The notes beneath the pieces were generated by a model. It was not told where the DNA came from, searched no databases, and was given only the letters and a program-made list of their open reading frames with translations. A stretch of DNA of 64,000 nucleotides, taken from the NCBI RefSeq assembly GCF_008728515.1, contig NC_044978.1:144135787-144199786 (forward strand). Reading direction: 5' to 3'. The position numbers and the translations under genes are program-made. This DNA comes from Papio anubis. Lineage: Eukaryota; Chordata; Mammalia; Primates; Cercopithecidae. Shown here in pieces: positions 1 to 10,555 of this stretch (positions are counted from its first letter, which is position 1; each line of letters opens with the position of its first letter).

Positions 1-2599
1 GGAAGGGTCCAAGTGCAGCCGTGGGCCTCCCCTCTGTTTCCAAGAAGAACCTTGTGCTCAATACAGGATGTGCTGGCAAGTGCACAAATCGCATTACAGG
101 CAAAGAGCTCAGAGCACAGCCAGTGCGTCCCTGCTCCTGCTGCGTCCGGCACATGCAAACCTCTCCTGGAACTGCTTAGCTATGCATGCTTCAGTGGCCC
201 TCCGGCATGCACCCAGCTTTCTGTATTTCAAATCACAGGGGATAAGGGTTGTGGTCCTTCTACTGCAGCATGAAGTTGAAGTTGGCTGCAGAACGGATCT
301 GCTAGCCACGGGGGACCAAAGCATTGCAAGGGGCTGGATCTTGGGCATAGACTCTTTCCTCTTGCTGTAAGTAAATGCTATACTAATTGAGCCTGGTTTG
401 CGTGTTGTCAGTTCTCAGCAACCTGAATCATGCACTGGTCTCTTCCCTGGTTGGTACTGATCTGCCTTTCGACCTTGGCCACACCCACTTTCTCTGTTAG
501 ACCACAGACTGACCACCCAGTGAAACACAGCATAACTACTGATAAGTGAGAAAGATTTGTGAGCTACATCACATCTAAATGGCAACAATGGTAAGACTCA
601 TCACTGTTTTAGGTACCAATAATAAAAACACCCCAATTATACTATGACAAACTCTTGATTTTAAAATACATTCTGACTTCAGATACTAAAATGTGAAAAT
701 AGTGTGCAGCCTAGAACCCATGAAATACAGTATTATTATAAGGAAAATAGAGACATGCATGAAAAGGCACTTAGTGCTCTCTCCAATTAAATAGAAAAAA
801 ATTTTTCTTATGGACGTGGACATGCATTTAAATATGAGTATGCATGAACTTGTAAATTGCATCCAATTATTAAATCCCCTCAAAACTATCCCTATGTCGT
901 CACTTCCTACGATCACTCACTGTCATTTTTCCTATTTCCATTTGGTGACTGACTTTTGGTGCTGTCAGCATTTAATTTCCCTTTGGACACTTTTATCCAA
1001 ATCATCTCCATTATTGCTCCCTTGCTCTACCTGTACTGTACCTTCTTCCTCCTACTTCAGTGGGATTCCAAGGTCAAAATCTCATTTTTAAAAAAGTCTT
1101 TGCAGTAAAGGTAAGTTATCAGATGATCAGTTTGTCCTCTAATGCTAGAATTTGTTCTATGTGATTAATTCCGGGACTTGAGCCTTGAGTTCAGGCCCCC
1201 AAACACAGTGGGCAGGGCCCCCATCTTCTCTTCACTTTCCCCAGAAGCATCCCTGCCAGTTTCTCTTGGGGCTGCTTCTTCTCAAAGGCACCCCCTCACT
1301 AATAGGGGCTTTTCTGGGCAGTGGCTTTCCCTATGATTAATGATAATGAACCCAATTTGGACCTTTGGCTTTCTGGCTCTTAGCAGAGTAGCCAAGATAT
1401 CTCTGTAAACTGAGATAGTTGGCTTCAGTTCTAATTAATGATCAGTTGTTATCAGCTTAGTTTAGACTGTTTGCTCTCTGACTTTTTGGCTGGGTAGCCT
1501 AAACACTTCCCAGATCCAAAGGGCTGGCTGAAATTTATGTTCCTTTTTTGGCACTGTCTTGATAATTCTGAAGCTTTCCCGGATCTGGAAAAAGATTTTA
1601 ATTGTTTACAGTCTTGATTAATGGGTTTGCTGTTGCTTTGATAGTCCATCATTTATAATGATAAGAAACCAAAAACAAATGGGCATTTTATATTGCTCTT
1701 CTGGGATATTTTGGTCAGTCGTTTTTAAGGAGTTACTGTTGTGTTTCCTTCCCTATTACCATTAATTTACTAATAATTTCACTTTAATTGAACTTTAAAC
1801 TATCACTATTTCTAACTCCCTTTCTCCCTGCAGTATTTCTTTTGCTGTAGAATTTCTCACTGTTGTTTCAGCGAAGTCCTTTCTCAGTCTTCTGCTTGTA
1901 TATCTGAAGTTAGCAGCTCACTAAGACAGTTTGGTTTCGGTTTGCTTGCAAACACAGGGCGCTCTTATCACTTCTTTAACATCTATCACTAAGCTCAGTG
2001 AACCTTGTCTTCTTACTATCAAATAAATTAATCCCTTAGACTCCTTAATCATTCTCTGGTTAATTATCTCATTTGGCCAAGTAAACAATCCTAGTTTTAA
2101 AATGGAACCCCAAGTTCACTTTTACTAACAAGTTTTATTTCTGTACTATCAGCTTGTTATCTAAGTTCTAGTTCATGTCAGAAGTTCTTCTTGATATCCG
2201 GCTATTATTTATGAGGCTGCTTCTGTTATGCATTAATGCACTGCTAACCTAGTCTAGATGGCCTCAGCTTTCCAAATACTTCACTTAGAAGGAAATATAT
2301 GTTTTCTCTGCTAGAATTCTCTGCATCTGTTTTATTTGCTACCACAGAGAAAAGAATGAAAGAAAAAACAATGCAGAGCATTAGAGTGAAGTGACAGTGT
2401 CAATTTTTTTCTATTTCTAAAATGATTTTTGCCCCTCCAGTTCCATAGGACATTTTCTTGACAATGACACTAAAAGCCAAAGTTTGCTCTCAGTTATGTT
2501 TGATGCCTTCAATCAGCTGACACCTCCCTTTACATTGATTCATTTCTGTATCCTGATTCAAATATCTGTATATATTTTTTGTTAGATATTAATAGACAT
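1..2599. other. Low-copy DNA, no gene recognised
   Basis: No Alu, L1, LTR or simple repeat is visible here. The open frames are short (100 residues or fewer), lack recognisable domains and overlap on opposite strands, so I treat them as chance. From about 1290 to 2290 the sequence is AT-rich and unusually dense in TAAT/ATTA cores, for example near 1338, 1435, 1616, 1762, 2028 and 2060. That is a homeodomain-type motif, and the stretch could be a conserved noncoding element. This is inference only. Confidence 0.5.
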
Positions 2600-3040
2600 T
2601 TCACACATGGAAGAAAGCATCTCTCTCTAAGTTCACCAATGACTTCCTTTTGGGAGAAATTCTAGGTGTTTTCCTCTAACTCATTCTTTTTGACCTCTCT
2701 TCAGCAATTGATACTACTGATCCTTCACCGCTTCTGGAAGCCCTTTCCTCCCTTGGCTTCCACGATCCTATTAGCTCTTCTTCTCCTTCTTCAATCATTC
2801 TTTCTCTACCTCCTCTACAGATCCCCTCTTCATTCTCCCATCCTCTAGCCCTAGGCCACCCCAAAGGCCTGTCTTATCCTTTTATTCCTCTGTCCCTACA
2901 CTTTTCCTTCCAGAATGCATGGCCTCCTACACGTTTACCCATCACCTCTATACTGATTGATTCCATTATCTCTAAGTTCTGTTCTCCCACCTGAGTTCTG
3001 ATGCACATTTTTGTTTAGAGAATTTCCTCCTGAATACCCT
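2600..3040 (+). repeat. L2 LINE fragment, reverse-transcriptase region
   Basis: An old LINE-2 piece in sense orientation. The stretch around 2695-2765 translates to a short peptide pattern typical of the L2/CR1 reverse transcriptase (Asp-Thr, Leu-Leu-Glu, Leu-Ser-Ser-Leu-Gly-Phe), and the flanking bases follow the L2 order. It is decayed and has no usable open frame. Boundaries are approximate. Confidence 0.55.
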
Positions 3041-3055
3041 GTTATCATCTCATAT

Positions 3056-3190
3056 TTCACTTATTCTGCAAATATTTATTGCATGTCTATGAGGTGCCAG
3101 GTACTCTGCTCAGTCCTGAAGTGATGATCAAAATATACCATTTCTCTCAAAGAGCTGAAAGCTCAGTAGAACTTAAGAATTCTATCAAAT
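3056..3190 (-). repeat. L2 LINE 3' end, antisense
   Basis: The order 'aaatatttattgcatg', 'gaggtgccaggtactctg', then 'ctcaaagagctgaaagctc' is the reverse complement of the L2 3' end. It lies directly next to a sense L2 fragment, so the two are separate or rearranged copies. Confidence 0.5.
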
Positions 3191-3349
3191 TATTTGTAAA
3201 GCAAAGCAAACAAAGCAGAACAAAAACATGCTGCACTTCTTTGTCCCCCAAAGGTGCTCTGTTCCTCTCTTTTCCAACTTTTTCCCTCTTTCTAATTAGT
3301 CTTTCATTCTTCCAGTCATCCAAGTTGTAATGCTTCATCTCAATCTTTG

Positions 3350-3765
3350 CGTATTAGTTAGATTTCTTCTGTGATAATCTTTCTAATGAACATCTCCAAA
3401 TTTCAGCAGCTTACAACAAGCATTGATTTCATATTTATGGGTCTGTCAATGAGTTGCAGCTCAGCTGGCCTCATCTGGAATGGGGTAGAGGAGGCTGGGC
3501 TTCATGTTGAGTTTGGGTCTTCACCTTAGATCTTCATTTTTGGACCCAGGGTGAAGGCATATGGATACTGGGAGCATGCTCTTCTCATGGCAGAGGGTGG
3601 AAGCTTCAGAAATGTGGGCAGACATTTGGCATGATTTTCAAAGCCTCCTTTTTAAAGTCAGTTACAAGGCCAAGCCCAGGATCAATGGTACTTTGCCCCT
3701 TTACCTCCATGAAGTGAAAAACAAAGAAAAGAGTGAATATTTGGTGAACAATCAATCATTTAATC
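3350..3765 (-). repeat. Possible MaLR-like LTR fragment
   Basis: It begins with a 'tattagttagatttcttct' type start and continues into 'cagcagcttacaac', a layout seen in antisense MLT1-class LTRs. Similarity to what I recall is weak and the family is uncertain. The 78-residue frame inside has no domain. Confidence 0.3.
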
Positions 3766-3920
3766 TAACCCATATTTCTTTCTTTCATCATCAGTAACAA
3801 CTAACCAGCCAATAAGTCCTGTCAGTTCTTGCATCTGTGTGTCTCCTATATTTATCACTTCTTTAGCCATCTATTATTCCTGCAGTTGTACAACAGGGCC
3901 TAATGCCTCACCACATCTCT

Positions 3921-4213
3921 CTCCTTTTTTTCTTTTTTCTTTTCACTTTTGTTGCCCAGGCTGGAGTGCAATGGCATGATCTTGGCTCACTGCAACCTCG
4001 GCCTCCCAGGTTCAAGCGATTCTCCTGCCTCAGCCTCCCGAATAGCTAGGATTGCAGGCATGTGCCACCATGCCTGGCTAATTTTTTGTATTTTTAGGAG
4101 AGATGGGGTTTCACCATGTTGGTCAGGCTGGTCTTAAACTCCTGGCTTCAGGTGATCTGCCCGCTTCAGCCTCCCAAAGTGCTGAGATTACAGGTGTGAG
4201 CCACTGTGCCCTG
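3921..4213 (-). repeat. Alu (S-like), antisense
   Basis: A full dimeric Alu in reverse orientation: T-rich tail at the left, both monomers, and the promoter end at the right. It is flanked by a 10-bp direct repeat 'ccacatctct' at 3911-3920 and 4214-4223, which marks it as one retroposition event. Confidence 0.93.
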
Positions 4214-4334
4214 CCACATCTCTTTCCTTCTAAAACAGAAATTGCCAACCGTTCTCCAAAATGACTGTACCATTTTGTGGTACGTTTGTGGTGTACATTC
4301 CCACCACAAAAGTATCTTCACCAGCAGTCCATCT

Positions 4335-4715
4335 GTCCGTCCTTCCTTCCTTCCTTCCTTCCTCTCTCCTTCCCTCTCTCTCTCTCTCTTTCATTTCTCT
4401 CTTCTTTCTTTCCCTTCCTTCCTTCCTTTCTTCATCTCTCCTCTCCCTCCCCTCCTCTCCCTTCTCCTCCCCACCCTCCCCTTCCCTTTCCTTCCCTGCC
4501 CACCTCCCTCCCTCCCCGTCTCCTCTCCCTCCCTCTCTTCTTTCTTTCTTTCTTTCTTTTCTTTCTTTCTTTTCTTTTCTTTCTTTCTTTTTCTTTCTTT
4601 CTTTCTTTCTTCTTTCTTTCTTTCCTCCTTCCTTCCTTCCTTTTCCTTCCTTCCTTCCTTTCTCTCTCTCTCTCTCCCTCCCTCCCTCTCTTTCTTTCTT
4701 CTTTCTGTCTTCTTT
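4335..4715. repeat. Pyrimidine microsatellite, (TTCC)n/(TTTC)n/(CTCT)n
   Basis: About 380 bp of almost pure C/T on the plus strand in blocks of TTCC, TTTC, CTCT and CCCT. It lies between two parts of an L1 that should be nearly contiguous, so it expanded within the L1. Long Ser/Phe/Leu/Pro-rich frames (up to 196 residues) and the Arg/Lys/Glu-rich antisense frame here are artefacts of the repeat. Confidence 0.95.
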
Positions 4716-4772
4716 GCCTGCCTGTCTTCCCATTCTAATAGATATGCAGTAGTATCTCACTTTGGTTTTAAT

Positions 4773-5087
4773 GTTTTGTTTTGTTTTGTTTTTTGAGACG
4801 GAGTCTTGCTCTGTCGCCTAGGCTGGAGTGCAGTAGCATGCTCACAGCTCACTGCAATCTCAAACTCCCAAGCTCAAGTGATCCTCCCATCTAAGCCTCC
4901 CTAGTAGCTGGGACTATAGGTGTGTGCCACCATGCCTGGCTAATTTTTGTATTTTTTGTAGAAAAAATATAAAACATCAGTTTCCCTATGTTGCCCTGGC
5001 TGGTCTCCAACTCCTGGGCTCTGGTGATTTGCCGGCCTCAGCCTCCCAAAGCGCTGGAATTATAGGTATGGGCCACTGTGGCCAGCC
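4773..5087 (-). repeat. AluJ-like, antisense
   Basis: A dimeric Alu in reverse orientation with many substitutions and an altered A-rich linker near 4955-4975. It has 'ctcaagtgatcctcccatc' and similar old-subfamily features. It sits inside the L1 fragment. Confidence 0.88.
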
Positions 5088-5560
5088 TCAATTTGCTTTT
5101 AATCTACATAACTCTAGTGAGTAAAAGTGTTGTCTTTTCATAGATGCTTATTTACTATCCATGTTTATCTCCTTTGGAGAAGTGTCTATTCAGTGTTTAA
5201 CTCATTTCTTAAATTCAGTTGCTTGTTTCTTTATTATAGAGTTTTGAGAAATTTGTATATGTGATAGATACAAATTTTTGCCAGGTATATGTTTGCAAAT
5301 ACTTTCTCAATGCCTGTGGCTTTTCTTTACATTCTTTTAGTGTCTTCTGTAGAGCAGAAATGTTTTATTTTGACAAAGTCTAATATATCAATTTTTTTCT
5401 TTTATGGATCTTATTTTTGGTGTCATAGCTAAGAAATAATTTGCATAACACAAGGTCACAAAGTCTTTTTCTTATTTGTTTTTCCTAGAAGTTGTAGAGT
5501 TTTAAGTTTTACTTTCAGGTCTATGATCCATTTTGAGTTAATTTTTGTATAAAGTGAGAC

Positions 5561-7730
5561 ATATGAGTCACTTTTTTTTTTTTTTTTTTTTGCATGTCCA
5601 TCCAATCATTTCTTCCTCTAATAAAACCTGCATACATCTGCCAAAATTAGCTTCCCAAGCATCATTTTATCGTGACTTCTTCTGCTTAGAACTTACCGTG
5701 GCAACCTGCTGCCTCCCACTAGCAGCTGACCTTCCTCAGCCTCCGTTCTCTGGGACTTCCCTACTCAACCCACTTTATTCTCCATGACCTCCCATACTAA
5801 TTATGTCGTTTTCCTCATTGTTCAGTGGCTTTGGGAACTATTGTTTCTGGCTTACCCAAGGAAGGTCAATCAGAATGCCTCCCTGGAATTATAAGATGGA
5901 TATTGGAAGAGTGCAATTTTCTCCCACTGGTGCTGCTAAGCTCCAAGAGCCAAATGAAAGAGAAGAGAAGGCCAACATGCACAGGAAGGCAATGGAGAGC
6001 CTTGACAATAGACCCCAGCCTCCTGACTCCAGGGTTTGGCATTTGACCTGATGTCACCCAATGGCTATAAGGCTGGAAAGGGAAGATATAGTCCATTAGC
6101 AGACAGAATCTTCCTATCAGATGCTCAGCCTGAACACAAAATTCAGATGATGGAAGAGGTCTTGACTCATTTCTTTGTTCTTAACCTAGTCCTTTTGGTT
6201 TCCTTCACTCTCCTCCTCCCTCCATAGTCCCTTAGGTCATTTGGCTCTCCTCCTCCATCCCCGGCTTTTTCTAGTTCCCTCCTTCAGCCCTCCTCCTCAC
6301 TCTTTTCACACTGGCTTCCATTCAGGTTTCCCCTGATGAGGCTGAGGCAGGGAGCTGCATAACCTGTGCTTATGAGGAAAGAATGAAAGGAAACGTACTC
6401 TGCTCTGCACGTACTCTGTGTGCAGACTTCAGAGTGAACCATCTACAGTAAAACAAACCTCATGAAACAGCTAAGAATTTCCTCCAACATCACATTATTT
6501 TAATAAATCAAATTAAATCTCAGTCCCAGGCTACATGCTGTAAGATGTGAGAAATCTAATTAAAACGTTTAATTAGAACAGTAGAGAGGAAGACAATACA
6601 GTCTAAATTTGTAGCATTTCAGAGTTTGGCTTGATTAAAAGGGCATTTGGAAATTAAGTCACGGGGATCTTTAGGTGACTGGACTGTAATGGCCAGCTTG
6701 AATCCAGCTTGTCGTTGGTGAAAAAAAAAACATATAAAGACAGTCACACGGCTCCTTCCTGAGTCCAGCCATCTAATGTCAGCAACCACAGTGGAGATTA
6801 TAGCTTATAACTTTCCTCTTCTACATGCATCTGATTGGTGAGTAACTGAAGGAAACCCTGCTCCCCTTTCCTTCTGGACCATTGATAAAATCTTCTTCCA
6901 CCTGAACCTCTCATCTGCCCCTGCCAATCGGAACTCACCCCATTAAAACCTCTAATGAGGACTCGTGCTGTTTATTTACAGATTGGATGGATCACAAGAT
7001 TGACATCTCGCCCGGGCCACAGTAAGGAAATGCCCTTTGCTTGATTTTTTTTCTTCTACTCTTGTAATTAATTTGAAAACTCTTGTATAAATGTATGTCA
7101 ATATGAACAATTGGACTGTTCCATATGTGATCTTTTCAGGACTCTGGCTGAGGGGACATTATGTGACGAAACCCCTCCCTGCCTTCATTCCGTGGAAAAC
7201 AATTTCATTACCAGGATTTTAGTGGAAGTTGACATGAAATGTAATTCTTCATTTTGAGAGAGGAAAAGAAATCTAAGTAGATTAAGAGCTGACTCATAAT
7301 TGTGATTTACTTTGGCTTTTTAATTTGAACATTTTAATTGCTTACTTTACAAATTGAGCTTTAAGAAAGTAAAATAATAAAATAAGATTTATAACTTTGC
7401 GTCTACCTTCAAAGGGCTGTGCTTGTGATTTCTCTAAGACAAAGAAGCCATATGCCCCTCTGCTTCCAATTATTCTTGCCCGCCTTCTCTCCTCATCTCT
7501 AATTTTCTTTTTCATCCTTTGTCTCCCATGTGCACACTTGAAGATCTTTCAGTGACTTATAATAAGTGTATCTAAAACAAGACTCACAGGGAGAAGTACA
7601 GGGAGCTAGACAAAGAGAAGCCATTCCAACTCTAGATCCTCAGGCAATTTAAAGGCTTGCACAGCAGCCCTTCTGCCCTGAGACGGCCCAGTCCTTAACC
7701 CTCAGATGCTGCCCCATCACCTCCTCACCA
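5561..7730. other. Low-copy DNA, no gene recognised
   Basis: A T-run at 5573-5591 is followed by about 2.1 kb without a nameable repeat. The overlapping frames at 5803-6227 (up to 82 residues) show no domain. From 6430 to 6730 the DNA is AT-rich with several ATTA cores and a 9-bp-arm palindrome at 6556-6576. A splice-like pair (acceptor at 6980, GTAAGG at 7022) exists, but nothing else supports an exon. Confidence 0.45.
6556..6576. promoter_or_regulatory. Palindromic TAATTA pair, possible homeodomain site
   Basis: CTAATTAAA and its exact complement TTTAATTAG are separated by 3 bp, giving two TAATTA cores in inverted orientation. Paired homeodomain proteins bind such sites, but the spacing and function here are inferred, not shown. 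It lies in repeat-free DNA. Confidence 0.25.
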
Positions 7731-7734
7731 TTGT

Positions 7735-8195
7735 CCCCCACACTGTCTTTCCTTCCCTTCCTGAGACTTGCTACCCTTTCCCAGCATCTGAGCACCCTGT
7801 TCTTTCTACCAGGACACCTCACTGCTGGCTCTCGGCATGGCTGCCTCCTTCTTAACCTTTAAGCTTCAGCTCAAATTTTGCCTCCTCTTAGAGGCCTTCT
7901 AAGGAAGGTGCGTACTCGCCGCCCTGGTTTTTCTCTGTCAGTATCCTGTTTGTTTCCTTCATGGCTCATGTCACAATGTATAATTGTCTCCTTTACTTTC
8001 TGGGTCTTGATTTCCCTTTCTGTTTGCCTTTGGTTTTTCTTTGGTCTGTCTTCCACTCTGATTGGGAGTGTAGTGGGTAGGGACCAGGCCTCACCAGTTG
8101 AATCCATAGCTCCAGGGATAATACCTGATGCATGATAGGTACTTAAAAAACATCCATTTAGTGAGTGAATGCATGAATGAATGAATGGACTATCC
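7735..8195 (+). repeat. L2 LINE 3' end
   Basis: The order is 'tcagctcaaattttgcctcc', 'gaggccttct', 'atgtcacaatgta', a 'gggaccaggcc' block, 'ggtacttaaaaaacat', then tandem 'gaatgaatgaatg' at 8170-8186. This matches the conserved L2 3' end in sense orientation. The 78- and 85-residue frames within are not genes. Confidence 0.7.
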
Positions 8196-8199
8196 TCTC

Positions 8200-9240
8200 C
8201 AGAATGACCCAGTCCATGAAGCTGCTCTGAATAACTTTTCCCTGCTTTGATTCCAAACCCTACTCATCAAGAGTTCCAGAGAGGACTGTTTCTAAGGTCA
8301 GATCCAGAAGATGTCACCCCAAGGAAAACACAGGACAGAGTGAAATGATGCCTGGATTTTTTTTTTTAGTGAAAGGAATTTACTCAAATTAAATCAGTTG
8401 TCTAATATAGATAGCTTAAAGGAAACCACTTTGGTTAAACAAAAAATAAATGATCCATAACCCATGCACAGGAAACCCTGGAGGCATCATGCCAACCTTA
8501 GCAAGATGGGGCACTGCCCTTAGCCTAGAATAAAAAAGAAAGAAAAAAGTTAAATATTCTTGAGGCCAAGTCTCTGAACAGCTGCAAAAGACAATGGTTT
8601 TCCTCTTATTGAGCATTTGTAATTTTTGTTACTGTTTTAATTGGTATGCAATAATTTTACATATTTATGAGGTACAGTGATATTTAATACATATACGCAA
8701 TGTGTAATGATCACACCAGGGTAATGGTCACACCATCACCGCAAACATTTATCACTTCTTTGTGCTGTGAGTATTCATTGAAGTCTTCTCTTTCAGCTAT
8801 TGTTTTTAAATCTTGAGTTTCTGAAAGGTAGCTACTTTAAAACATTCATCTTTACTTCTCCATCACAATCCCTGGCATAGGAGTATATGCATAAGAAAAT
8901 ACAGATATTAAAAAATATATGGCCCCTTAGTTGTATTTGTAGGTATGCTCCATTACTAGAAGCAAATTCTTATTATTAGCTGATATACACAAAGTCCAGA
9001 GGATGGTGAGAAATAATCCTTGTTTTCTTTATGGAGTTAACTTAGCCCAAAAAGAGTTCATCTTGGATGGATATCTGAGAATGACCCTGGGTCTCTGGTC
9101 TCACCAGAGATCTCCCCAGTGATCTTTCTGTCTGTTGTTCCGCCAGCCTTTCCTCCTGGGTTTATGCCTCAATCTGGAGAGTGACACCCCATCTTTACCA
9201 TGTGTTGCTAGAACAGGCTTTCATATCTTAAGTTTTTTTC
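8200..9240. other. Mostly low-copy; possible L1 3' fragment at 8640-8800
   Basis: From 8640 to 8800 the text 'atttatgaggtacagtgata', 'atgatcacaccagggtaatg' and 'tatcacttctttgtgctg' recalls a segment of old L1 3' untranslated region. I am not sure of its subfamily or orientation. Nothing else is recognised. Confidence 0.3.
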
Positions 9241-9244
9241 AGAG

Positions 9245-9610
9245 CATTGTATTTATAAATGTGTTAGAATTGGATTCAACTGCATATAACATAAAGCCCC
9301 ACGGTGGCTTAAAGAGAGACATTTATTTCTCTTCTAAAGAAATGAGAGGAAGGAGGTCCCAGGCTGATGGGGAAGCACCACGTTATCAGGGGCAGAGGGT
9401 CCTTCAATCTCTCTGCTCTCTCACCTTCAGCCTTAGACCTTGTGATCCAAGATGGCTGCTGGACCTCCAGTTCCAAGCAGGAAGTACAGGAAGGGGGCAA
9501 AGGCAAAACAGTATGATGAACATGAAGCCAGCCCCCTTCACTGAGATTTCCCAGAAACCCCACCCCCTGATTTCTACTTGCCCTCACTGGCCAATTCTAT
9601 CCGCAAGGAT
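9245..9610 (-). repeat. Possible MaLR/MLT1-like LTR, antisense
   Basis: 'cataaagccccacggtggct', then 'atttatttctc', 'atccaagatggctgctggac' and 'actggccaattctatc' follow the layout of an antisense mammalian interspersed LTR. The family is uncertain. The 165-residue frame crossing it (9135-9632) has no domain and ignores the repeat's edges, so I reject it as a gene. Confidence 0.3.
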
Positions 9611-9687
9611 GATAAGAAATATTTTATTTTAGCTGAGCACATTGCTTCCCAGTGTTCTATTACCATGAAAATAGAGAAAAATGGATG

Positions 9688-10208
9688 TTGTGTTACCCAG
9701 AGGCTTGGGGCATGCGTCAGAATCTTCTGGTGGCCTTATTAAGATACGGTAGTCCCCCCTTATTCACAGGAGATCCATTCCAAGACCCCCAATGGATGCC
9801 TAAAACCACAGATAGTACTGAACGATATATATTCTATGTTTTATCCTAGACATATAGACTTATGGTAAAGTTTAATTTATAAATTAGGCACAACAAGGGA
9901 TGAACAAAAATAAGTAATAATAAAATAGAACAATTACAACAATATTCACAATGGCACACAATTTAAAACTTATGAATTGTTTCTGTCTGGAATTTTTCAT
10001 TTAATATTTTCAGACTGTGGTTGAGCATGCGTAACCAAAACCACAGAAAGCAAAACCTTGGCTAAAGGGGGGACGACTGTACAGACTGCTGTGTCCCCAG
10101 AGTTTCTGACGGAGTAGGTCTGGGGAGGATCCTGAGAATTTGTATGTCTAGCAAGCCTCCAGGTGATGCCAAAGCTGCTGGAAGGGGGACCCTACGTCGA
10201 GAATCTGG
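9688..10208 (-). mobile_element. MER5A (hAT-Charlie), split by a Tigger-like insert
   Basis: Left part 9688-9746 ('gcatgcgtcagaatcttctg') and right part 10080-10208 ('agagtttctgacggagtagg', 'ccaggtgatgccaaagctgc') together make one antisense MER5A. This is a non-autonomous hAT DNA transposon. The break falls exactly at a duplicated TA. Confidence 0.75.
9747..10079 (+). mobile_element. TcMar-Tigger non-autonomous element (MER44/Tigger7-like)
   Basis: About 333 bp with imperfect inverted ends: 'cggtagtccccccttattc' at the left and '...aaggggggacgactg' at the right. TA is duplicated at 9745-9746 and 10080-10081. TA duplication is the hallmark of Tc1/mariner elements. The interior matches my memory of MER44/Tigger7. 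There is no transposase. Confidence 0.75.
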
Positions 10209-10239
10209 AGATCCACTAGTATTTCCTTCAGAAAAACTT

Positions 10240-10555
10240 CTTTTGTTTGTTTTTGGTTTTGTTTTTTGAGACAGAGTCTCACTCTGTTGCTCAGGCACAA
10301 CACTGTGTACAGTGGCACAATCTTGGCTCACTTCGACTTTGGCCTCCCGGGTTCAAGGGATCCTCCCACCTCAGCCTCCCAAGTATCTGGGATTACAGGC
10401 ATGCACCACCATGCCCAGCTAATTTTGGTATTTTCAGTAGGGACGGGGTTTCACCATGTTGGCCAGGCTGATCTTGAACTCTTGGCTTCAAGTGATCTGC
10501 CCACCTCAGCCTCCCAAAGTGCTGGGATTACAGGCGTGAGCCTCCGTGCCCAGCC
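10240..10555 (-). repeat. Alu (S-like), antisense
   Basis: Full dimeric Alu with a (TTTTG)-type tail at 10243-10268. An insertion-like 'acaacactgtgt' disturbs the right monomer near 10296. Flanks 'gaaaaacttctttt' and 'gaaaagcttttttt' are a probable target-site duplication. Confidence 0.9.

Larger units (their letters stand above)
4224..5560 (-). repeat. Old L1 (L1M-type) ORF2 fragment, interrupted
   Basis: Pieces at 4240-4330, 4728-4772 and 5088-5560 follow the antisense order of the 3' part of L1 ORF2 (for example 'ccattttgagttaatttttg' near 5529). The gaps are a pyrimidine microsatellite and an AluJ. All frames are broken. The element was there before both interruptions. Confidence 0.75.

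Noticed and set aside
4206..4796. 196-residue frame and 176-residue antisense frame
   Set aside because: Both are produced by the pyrimidine microsatellite.
6982..7021. Possible 40-bp exon between 'tttatttacag' and 'gtaagg'
   Set aside because: Splice-like strings of this quality are frequent by chance; there is no neighbouring exon, open frame or other support.
9135..9632. 165-residue frame as a possible gene
   Set aside because: It covers a probable LTR fragment and flanks without a domain or coding signature I can see.
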